Origin: G016756615 sp050958605
Lineage (GTDB): Bacteria > Pseudomonadota > Alphaproteobacteria > Rhizobiales > Rhizobiaceae
Length of the DNA: 64,000 nt
NCBI RefSeq assembly: GCF_050958605.1
Contig: NZ_JBJHDO010000007.1
Span: forward strand, 299,377-363,376
Direction of reading: 5' to 3'
The first letter of the stretch is position 1, and each line of letters opens with the position of its first letter. The translations under genes were made by a program, and so were the position numbers. The notes below the pieces were generated by a model. That model had not been told where the DNA came from and made no database searches. It was given only the letters and a program-made list of their open reading frames with translations. Positions 15,032 to 22,700 of this stretch are shown one piece after another.

Positions 15032-16414
15032 ATGCAGAAAGTCATGACTTCGCACGACTTTCCCGAACGGCTCCGCGCGAGCCTCATCGGCCAGGATCAT
15101 CCGGCCTACGAAGAAGCACGCACGCTCTACAACGCCACGATCGACAAGCGGCCGCGCTGGATCGTGCCATGCGCCGATGTCGCCGACGTCGTCGCGACCG
15201 TCAACCACGCCCGGGAGAAGCATCTGCTTCTTGCCGTTCGCGGCGGCGGCCACAGCGGCCCGGGCTTCGGCAGTTGCGACGGCGGCATGGTCATCGACAT
15301 GTCGCCGATGAAACGGGTCGATGTCGATCCCGCGACGCGCACGGTCCGCGTCGAGGCCGGCTGTACGCAAAGCGACGTCGACCGCGCCACCGGCATTCAC
15401 GGGCTGGCGGTGCCGGCAGGCCTCGTCTCGACCACCGGCATCGCCGGACTGACGCTCGGGGGCGGCACTGGGCATCTCACGCGCAAACACGGCCTCACCA
15501 TCGACAATCTGCTTGCGGTCGAAATCGTGCTGGCCGACGGCAGCGTCGTGACAGCAAGCGAAGACGAACATCCCGAGCTGTTCTGGGCGCTGCGCGGCGG
15601 CGGCGGCAACTTCGGCGTGGTGACGCGCTTCACGTTCCAGGCGCACCCGGCGAAAGACGTCTATGCCGGGCCGATTTTCTACGACATCGCGCATGCCCCG
15701 GCGGTCATGCGCTGGTACCGCGACTTCCTGCCCGGAGCGCCGCGGGAGCTCGGCATGTTCTTCGGCATCAAGACGGTTCCCTCCTGCGATCCTTTCCCGC
15801 GCGAGATCTGGGGACGGCGCATCTGCGCACTGATCAGTTGCTACAACGGTCCGGAGGAGGAGGGAATTCGGGCGATGAAGCCCGCGCGGAACGCGCTTCC
15901 CGAGCCGCTGATGGACGGCATGATGCAGATGCCCTTCGTGGATCTGCAGGCGCTGTTCGATCCGCTGCTGCCGAAGGGGCTGCAATGGTACTGGAAGGGC
16001 GACTATGTCGACGAGCTCTCCGATGCGGCGATCGCCGCCCATGCCGAGCATGGTTCGAAGAGCCCGAGCGAGCTCTCGCTGATGCATCTCTACCCCATCG
16101 ACGGTGCAGCACAGGACGTGGCTGCCGATGCCACCGCCTGGGGCGCGCGGCGCGCGCGCTGGTCCATGGTCATTGCCGGCATTGACCCCGACCCGGGCAA
16201 AGTGCCGGAGCTCAAGCGCTGGGCAAGCGACTATTGGTCCGCGGTGCACAGGCACAATCCCCATGGCGGCGCCTACATCAACTTTATGATGGACGACGAA
16301 GGCGAAGCCCGCCTGCGTGCCGCCTTCGGCGCCAACTATGAACGACTCGCCGCGGCCAAGCGCAGATACGACCCGGAGAACCTCTTCCGGGTCAACCACA
16401 ACATCCGGCCGTGA
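15032..16414 (+). CDS. FAD-linked oxidase, berberine-bridge-enzyme-like
   Basis: A 460-residue flavoprotein. The PP-loop FAD domain fills about residues 35-210. Its GGGHSGPGFG holds the His that usually carries covalent flavin. The second attachment Cys of bicovalent berberine bridge enzymes is replaced (LTLGGGTGHLTRKHG), so one covalent link at most is expected. The C-terminal BBE motif (YDPENLFRVNHNI) is intact. Relatives oxidise sugars, alcohols or alkaloids with oxygen. The ATG at 15032 follows GAGGGCGA; an ATG at 14987 would add 15 residues. No signal peptide. It stands alone between repeat elements. Confidence 0.88.
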   Translation: MQKVMTSHDFPERLRASLIGQDHPAYEEARTLYNATIDKRPRWIVPCADVADVVATVNHAREKHLLLAVRGGGHSGPGFGSCDGGMVIDMSPMKRVDVDPATRTVRVEAGCTQSDVDRATGIHGLAVPAGLVSTTGIAGLTLGGGTGHLTRKHGLTIDNLLAVEIVLADGSVVTASEDEHPELFWALRGGGGNFGVVTRFTFQAHPAKDVYAGPIFYDIAHAPAVMRWYRDFLPGAPRELGMFFGIKTVPSCDPFPREIWGRRICALISCYNGPEEEGIRAMKPARNALPEPLMDGMMQMPFVDLQALFDPLLPKGLQWYWKGDYVDELSDAAIAAHAEHGSKSPSELSLMHLYPIDGAAQDVAADATAWGARRARWSMVIAGIDPDPGKVPELKRWASDYWSAVHRHNPHGGAYINFMMDDEGEARLRAAFGANYERLAAAKRRYDPENLFRVNHNIRP

Positions 16415-16508
16415 GCCGCAGCCTGTCCCGGTCAAGGGCTATGGGATGCACACTGTCCTGCATCGTTGCCTGATGGCCGATCTGTGCAGGTGAGTGTAGC
16501 GCGTGCGA

Positions 16509-16665
16509 CAGGTCCCCCTCTCCGTCTCGGCTTCGCCGAGCCACCTCTCCCCACACTTTGTGGGGAAGAGGAAAGGCGCCGAGCGTGCGGCCGGCGATTC
16601 CTCTCCCCTGCGCCTAGCGCGGGGGAGAGGTGGCTCGGCGAAGCCGAGACGGAGAGGGGGACCTG
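16509..16665. repeat. Long palindromic repeat, family C, copy 1
   Basis: Perfect inverted arms of about 44 bp (16509-16552 and 16622-16665) flank an approximately 69-bp centre. Each arm itself contains the small palindrome CTCGGCTTCGCCGAG. The second copy, at 57276-57428, has identical arms and a related but diverged centre, and both are followed by a TTCCAGATGTG-type tail. It fills most of the 357-bp gap between 16414 and 16772. Transcripts would fold into a very stable stem, so it may end or stabilise messages. Confidence 0.85.
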
Positions 16666-16771
16666 CAATGAGGAATGACATTCCAGATGTGCGAATGTTG
16701 TAGGGGAAGGTGGGCAGGCTGCGGCACGCCAGCACCGGCTCTGAGGGAGCGCCGTATCGAGGTGACCACAC

Positions 16772-17251
16772 ATGACAGCGACAAATCTTTCGGCCCGATC
16801 TGACGAGGCGCCTATCATGGACATGGAGGTCGCGGAAATCGCCCGGCGTTCCGCGGAGGCGAACGCAGCTCTCATGCGCGGAGACGTCGGCACATATCGT
16901 GCTTTGATCCCGCACACGGACGACTTCATGCTGATGTCTCCCTTCGGCGGTACGCCCACGCGCCATGTGGAGATGACGGACGAACGATGGGAGGCTGTAG
17001 GGCGCTTCTTCAGGAATGGCACGTTCGAACAGGAAGTGGTGCAGTCCTACGCCACCGCCGACATGGTGGTCCTCGCGGTCGTGGAACGGTGCCACGTCGA
17101 GGTCGGCGGCCTGCCTGCCCAGGACTGGTCGCTGCGGGTCACCCTGGTCTATCGCCGTGAAGGGTCCGAATGGCGGCTGGCGCATCGGCACGCCGACCCG
17201 CTTGCCGGGGGCATCACCCTGGAACAGGCGGCCACGATCGCCCGGGCCTGA
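16772..17251 (+). CDS. SnoaL/NTF2-like protein (DUF4440 type)
   Basis: A 159-residue protein with the NTF2-like cone fold pattern: an N-terminal helix pair (EIARRSAEANAALMRGDVGTY), then HTDDFMLMSPFGG and a final strand (WRLAHRHADPL). Such proteins may be hydrolases, isomerases or simple ligand binders, so no reaction is assigned. A start at 16817 (MDMEV) is also possible. It follows the long palindrome and ends 22 bp before the stop of the convergent response-regulator gene, with no terminator hairpin visible between. Confidence 0.75.
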   Translation: MTATNLSARSDEAPIMDMEVAEIARRSAEANAALMRGDVGTYRALIPHTDDFMLMSPFGGTPTRHVEMTDERWEAVGRFFRNGTFEQEVVQSYATADMVVLAVVERCHVEVGGLPAQDWSLRVTLVYRREGSEWRLAHRHADPLAGGITLEQAATIARA

Positions 17252-17273
17252 TCGAGCCATCGCCGGGCAGATA

Positions 17274-17969
17274 TCATTCCACTGCGGCGTTGGCCGTGAA
17301 AGTATAGCCGACGCCGTAGACGACCTTGATCGGCGCCGCCAGTTTTGAATGCTGTTCGATCTTGCGGCGCAGGCGGCTGACCACAGCGTCGAGGTGCCGG
17401 TTGCCGAAGCTGGACCGGGGGCGCATCAGAATTTCCATCAGCTGCTCGCGCTCACAGACTTCGCCGCTGCGCTTGCACAACACGGTCATGAAGGCGAACT
17501 CGGTCGCCGTGAGCTTGAGCGCATGCTGATTTGGGGCAACCAGTTGCCAGCTCGTGCTGTCGAGCACCCAACGCTCGTCGCCACCCTCGCCGGGGTCAGG
17601 CGCCTGGCCGGTACGGCGCAACAGGCTGCGGATCGCGGCTTCGACCTCGCGTAATGTGCTGTCCTTGACGAGATAGATGTCGGCGCCACTATCGAAGCCT
17701 CGGATGCGGTCGTGACTGTCGCCGAGTGCCGTCAGCATGATGATACCACAGGGATGAGTCCCGCGAATTTCGGCGGCCAGATCGAATCCGTTCCCGTCCG
17801 GCAATCCGACATCGAGGATGACGACCGCGGGTGCGTCGGCATCGGCAAGCGCTTCGCGCATCTCGCGCGCCGTCCCAACTGCCGTGGTCGTAAAGCCGCT
17901 CAATGTGAGGAAATCCGTCAAATCCCTGCGTAGCCGGGGTTCGTCCTCGACAATCATAATATGCGTCAC
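17274..17969 (-). CDS. OmpR-family response regulator
   Basis: A 231-residue two-domain regulator. The receiver domain (1-120) has the acidic pair EDE (8-10), the phosphorylation site Asp53 in VILDVGLPDG and the conserved Lys in LVKDS. The C-terminal winged helix (about 135-228) matches the OmpR/PhoB DNA-binding domain. Its start overlaps the stop of the sensor kinase gene by 4 bp, so the pair is co-transcribed. The upstream intergenic DNA carries three 10-bp direct repeats, the layout such regulators often bind, beside a divergent autotransporter gene. Confidence 0.92.
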   Translation of the reverse strand: MTHIMIVEDEPRLRRDLTDFLTLSGFTTTAVGTAREMREALADADAPAVVILDVGLPDGNGFDLAAEIRGTHPCGIIMLTALGDSHDRIRGFDSGADIYLVKDSTLREVEAAIRSLLRRTGQAPDPGEGGDERWVLDSTSWQLVAPNQHALKLTATEFAFMTVLCKRSGEVCEREQLMEILMRPRSSFGNRHLDAVVSRLRRKIEQHSKLAAPIKVVYGVGYTFTANAAVE

Positions 17970-19414
17970 GCCACCATCTCCTCTGCCAGGACGGCATCAG
18001 GCGCCTCGCTCGACAGAGACAGGCTCACCACAGCTGTCGTGCCCCCGGCATCATTGGGAAGCAGCTGCACCGTGCCGCCGTGATAGGCCAGAAGCTTTCT
18101 CGCGGAGTAGAGGCCAAGGCCGGTGCCCGCAATGGCCTTGGCATTGGATGCTCGAAAGAAGCGGCGTCCGATTTTGCTTCGTTCGGCATCGGGGATGCCC
18201 ATGCCGCTATCGCGAACCTCGATCACGACGGATCCGAGCTTCTTCCTGGCATCTATGCGGATCGGTTGGTTCTCCAGCGAATATTTGAGAGCGTTGTCGA
18301 TCAGATTGATGATGACGGTAGCCAGCATGTCCGGGTCGGCGTGCAAGGACACGGTTTCGTCCTCCACGAGGAAATGCAGGCGATCACCACGTGCCGTCAT
18401 TTCGAAATGCAGCCGCACGTCCCCCATGAGGGTGCCGAGTTGCACCGGTTCGGGCTGGAAACCGTTCTCCCGGTCGTCAGCCATGAAGCGATCGATGAGG
18501 GAGAAGAGGCGATTGAGCGCCTCGTTTATGCCGGCGAGCCGTTCGCGCGTCTCTTCGGGCGACCTGTCGCCGGTGAGGCCTATCATCTCCACCGCGTTTC
18601 GGATCACAGCAAGCGGCGTACGGAATTCGTGGCTGACGACGCGCATGAAATCGGTCTGTTCCTCTCGCAGTGCGCGCTCCGCCTCGAGGCTCGTATTCAG
18701 CCTGGTTTCCAGCCATCGCCTTTCCTCCACCTCCCGCAGCAGAGCCTCGTTCTTGGCACGCAGATCGGCTGACAGCCGCGAACTGACCATGAAGAGCAGG
18801 CAGGCGAACAGCGCGACCAGAAATAATGTGCCTTGCAGCAGATACCAGGCGTTGCGGTCGGCGAGAACCGGGGCGCTCTGGAAACCTGCGGGCAGGCGGA
18901 TCTCGATGATGCTTTGCAGGATGCTGGCCGCCATGTACTCGACAAGGATTGTGATCGTGATCCAGCGCAGGAGCGATGGCTGCGTTCTGTCCCGCATGAG
19001 CCCCAGGCACATCACCGACATCATGACAACGGTGAAGAAGGTCGATGAGTGGATACGGATCGCGATGTCGCCCGGATCGGCTGCAACTGCGACGCTCCAG
19101 ACGACCACCTGGAAAATCAGCAGCGAAACACCGACCCAGCTATAGCGCGGCTGACCCAGGAAGCGGGCAAGCCCCTCGGCCAGCAGCACGAGACCGAGCT
19201 TGATGATGGTATTGTGGAGCACGATGGCCGACGCAGCAGGCTCTGCACCGCGCAGGAGCATCAGCAATAGACCTGCCGCAATGGCGATGAAGCCGGCGGC
19301 AAGAAATTTCAACTCGTAAAGATGACGCCATGCCCGCCAGACAAACGTCCACGCCACGGCCTGCAAGCTCGCAATCGCCAGCGTGACGACCAGGACCGTC
19401 TTGAGATCAAGCAT
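17966..19414 (-). CDS. Sensor histidine kinase with seven-helix membrane domain
   Basis: A 482-residue kinase. About seven hydrophobic helices fill residues 5-210, with short loops and no large periplasmic domain, so the signal is probably sensed in or at the membrane. A short coiled-coil linker leads to the HisKA box (VVSHEFRTPLA, His262). The ATPase core follows, with LIDNALKYS, DSGMGIPD and GTGLGLYSARKL. The ATG at 19414 has GGGAGG directly adjacent, an unusually tight spacing. Longer frames upstream lack membrane or signal character. It partners the overlapping OmpR-type regulator. Confidence 0.88.
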   Translation of the reverse strand: MLDLKTVLVVTLAIASLQAVAWTFVWRAWRHLYELKFLAAGFIAIAAGLLLMLLRGAEPAASAIVLHNTIIKLGLVLLAEGLARFLGQPRYSWVGVSLLIFQVVVWSVAVAADPGDIAIRIHSSTFFTVVMMSVMCLGLMRDRTQPSLLRWITITILVEYMAASILQSIIEIRLPAGFQSAPVLADRNAWYLLQGTLFLVALFACLLFMVSSRLSADLRAKNEALLREVEERRWLETRLNTSLEAERALREEQTDFMRVVSHEFRTPLAVIRNAVEMIGLTGDRSPEETRERLAGINEALNRLFSLIDRFMADDRENGFQPEPVQLGTLMGDVRLHFEMTARGDRLHFLVEDETVSLHADPDMLATVIINLIDNALKYSLENQPIRIDARKKLGSVVIEVRDSGMGIPDAERSKIGRRFFRASNAKAIAGTGLGLYSARKLLAYHGGTVQLLPNDAGGTTAVVSLSLSSEAPDAVLAEEMVA

Positions 19415-19513
19415 CCTCCCACGACTGCATGAAGTCCCCCTGCCGCATTCATTCCTTAGGCAGCCGAAATTCGCAAGGATCGGAGAGGCAAGCAAGCCGG
19501 ATCGATCGATGCA

Positions 19514-19543
19514 AGAATTGATCAGAATTCATCAGAATTGATC
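19514..19543. promoter_or_regulatory. Three 10-bp direct repeats, candidate response-regulator site
   Basis: AGAATTGATC, AGAATTCATC and AGAATTGATC follow one another without gap. Direct repeats with a helical-turn period are the usual target of OmpR/PhoB-type regulators. The site lies between the divergent kinase gene (start 19414) and autotransporter gene (start 19761), where the adjacent response regulator could act on both. Binding is inferred. Confidence 0.5.
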
Positions 19544-19592
19544 GGTGGAACTCCCGGACATCTCGCCGCTAAGTTGAGATCGATGCGGTGTG

Positions 19593-19633
19593 CCTTTACC
19601 CCGCGGCCGCGCACACCGGCCGCGGGGTAAAGG
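19593..19633. other. Perfect 17-bp inverted repeat in the autotransporter leader
   Basis: CCTTTACCCCGCGGCCG and its exact reverse complement flank a 7-base loop. It lies 128 bp before the autotransporter start codon. No T-run follows on either strand, so a simple intrinsic terminator is doubtful; it may be a leader RNA structure or a protein site. Confidence 0.6.
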
Positions 19634-19760
19634 ATCGGAGAGGGCAAGCTAAGGGATGCCTGCAGGGGAGGCGTCGCTTGGATGTGCATGCAACGTCGTC
19701 CACCGCATGGAAAAGCGGCCGGCCATACCCATGGGCTCGGCCATATCATGCGGGGAGCCA

Positions 19761-22700
19761 ATGCCAGCCGATTCCGTCCGTACGCTGCGCCCGACCGCGC
19801 GCCTGCTTGCGCTTCTTTGCTCCACGGCCCTGGCCGGGTCGATGATGTCGGTGGCGGCTCCGTCGATCTCTGCCCATGCGGCTCAGCTCTACGGAGCCAC
19901 CGGCGGTCAGGGCGAAGGCAACGGTGGCGCTGGCGGCAATGCGGGTCTCCCGGGTAGTGACGGGACAGGGCCGGACGCCGGCAGCGGCGGGAGCGCTGGA
20001 ACGGCAGCCATCCCCAACGGCGGCGACGGTTTGTCCCCTGGCGGACCCAGCGGCGGCGGCGGTGGTGGCTACAGCCATGAGGTTTCAGGCGACGTTACAA
20101 CAGATTACTCGGGCGGCAACGGCGGCAATGGCGGTTACACTCCCGCGACCGGCAATGGCGGCGGCGGCGCCGGGGGTGATGGCGTGCGCAATATGGAGGC
20201 CGCCCCGGATATCGACGTGACTGCCGCTCTTATGGGCGGCAATGGCGGCACTGGCGACTCCAGCTCCAGCTATCCCCTCGGCGGCGGTGGCGGCGGTGGC
20301 GCTGGCCTTGTCCTTGTGAACAACGGGATCGTCGAGATTCAGAATCCGGCAACTGTCGGCGGCGGCAATGGCGGCAATAGCGGCGGTGGCGGCCTCTCCT
20401 TCGGAGGCGGAGGCGGCGCGGGCGTCATTCTGAACGCCGGCGGCACCCTGACCAATCGTGGCGTGATCACTGGTGGCACGGGCGGCGCTTCCGCCGTCGG
20501 CGGCGCGGGCATCGTGTTGGGAGACACTGGCACCGTCACCAACGACGGCAGTATCACCGGCGGTAAGGGCGGATTTTCCAACGCCGGCGGCGCGGCAATC
20601 GAATTCAGGAACGGAGGTTCGGTCCTCAACACCGGCACGATCATCGGTGGCGAAGGTAATTCCGGCTCTGGCAATCTGCTTGGAGCAGCCGGGGGGATCG
20701 GCAGCGGAGGGGCATCCGGCTTCGTTTCCGGTGTCTCCACGAGGGGGAATGGAGGCGCCGGTATCGTCGGGGCCGATCTTAGCGTGATGAATGGCGGGAC
20801 AATTGCCGGCGGCATCAGTTCTTATCATGGCCAGGCCAACGCCATCACCTTCACTGGCGGCAACAACACGCTGTTCCTGCGAAACGGGTCCACCATCACC
20901 GGCAATGTGGTGGTGGAGAGCGGCGCCACTGGTGCGTTGGTGTTGGGCGATTACGACGACCCCACGACCGCTTTCGACGTTTCGAAGATCGTGGACACCG
21001 CCACAGGCGGTTCGAACGAGTTCGTCGGCTTCTCATCTTTCCAAAAACTCGGTCCGAACTCCGTGAGGTTGACGGGCACCGGCACGCAGGATTGGGCGAT
21101 CAACGAAGGTACCCTGGTCGGCGACACCGATAGCTTGGGCGGCGACCTTACCTTTGCGACGGGCACCGGCACGCGCGGCGTCGTTTTCGATCAGGGATAT
21201 GACAGCGTTTATGCCGGCACCATTTCCGGGTCGGGCGGTTTCACAAAGATGGGCGCAGGCACGCTGAGGTTGACCGGTGACCTCTCCGCTTTCTCGGCAG
21301 ACAGGGTAGAGGTTCAGGGCGGGATGCTCGACATTGTCACCGGGCTCCTAACCGGAACGGCAGTGATCGATTCGAGCGGCCCTGGTTTGAATGCGACCGC
21401 AAGAGCGGCAGGTTCCGCGACCTGGACGCTTACCAGTGCTATCACCGTGGGCTCCAACAGCGACGGGCGGCTGACCGTCGAAAACGGCGGCAAGGTTGTT
21501 AGTGGAGGCGCGGCCATAGGAGCTGGTGCCAACAGCAACGGCGCCGTAACCGTCACCGGAGAAAATTCGGTCTGGGAAAGCAGCGTTCTGACCTATATTG
21601 GTTTTGAGGGCGTTGGATCGCTTGTCATTGAAGATGGCGGTAGCGTTGTCACGACCGGAATCGCGGGGATTGGCGCATCGTCCGATTCGAGCGGAACGGT
21701 TCGTGTCTCGGGCGGTGGCTCTGCGTGGACCACCGCGATGCTTGGCATCGGCGGCCAGGGAAATGGCACGCTCACCGTAGCCAATGGCGGACGGATTTCG
21801 GTGACCGGAGCCACATTTGGCCTGGCGTTCGATGTGGCGTCATCTGGAACACTCAACATCGGCGCGGCAAGCGGCGAGACGGCGCAAGCGGCCGGCGCGG
21901 TCGACGCGGCCTCGCTTACGTTCGGCCCCGGCACCGGCACGTTGGTCTTCAATCACACCGGAAACCCCGATGGATCCGACCTGGTTTTCAGTTCCTCTCT
22001 GAGCGGCTCGGGAACAATCCTGCAGGAGAACGGCACGACATCGCTGACCGGCGATAATTCCGGCTTTACCGGCACAACGACCGTTTCCGGCGGTACGCTG
22101 CTGGTCAACGATACGCTCGGCTCTGCCGCGGCAACGCTGGCAGTTGTCGCCGGCGGCACGCTTGGCGGCTCGGGCATCATCGGGGGCAATGCCACGGTGG
22201 ACGGCACATTGTCGGCCGGCAATTCGCCTGGCACGCTGACCGTCAACGGCAACCTGACCCTGAATGGCAGCTCCACTTCCGTCTTCGAACTCAACACTGC
22301 CGGGATTGTCGGCGGCGCGGGTGCGGGCGGCAACGATCTCGTCAAGGTCGGCGGCAATCTTTCGCTCGGCGGCACGCTCGATGCGCGGGTGGCGTCCGCC
22401 GGCTATTACCGGCTGTTCGAATATGACGGCACGCTTTCCGCCGCCTTCGCCGGCGGCACCGTCACCGGCACTGGCGGTTTCACGCCGGTCGCGCCCAATG
22501 ATCCCGACCTGCGCTATGACGTTCCCGGTCAGGTGAACCTCTCGGTTCTGGGGACCGGGCAGACCATGCAGTTCTGGGACGGCGGGGACACGACCGGCAA
22601 CGGCACGGTGGATGGCGGCGCGGGGACATGGGCTCGCTTCGGAACCAATTGGACCGACAGCACGGGCGGCACCAATGGCGGCTGGGGCGGCTCGGTCGGC

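Noticed and set aside
16466..16703. Overlapping frames of 66-70 codons across the long palindrome
   Set aside because: They simply translate the inverted repeat (LRLGFAEPPLP in both directions), and the same peptides appear at the other copy; not genes.
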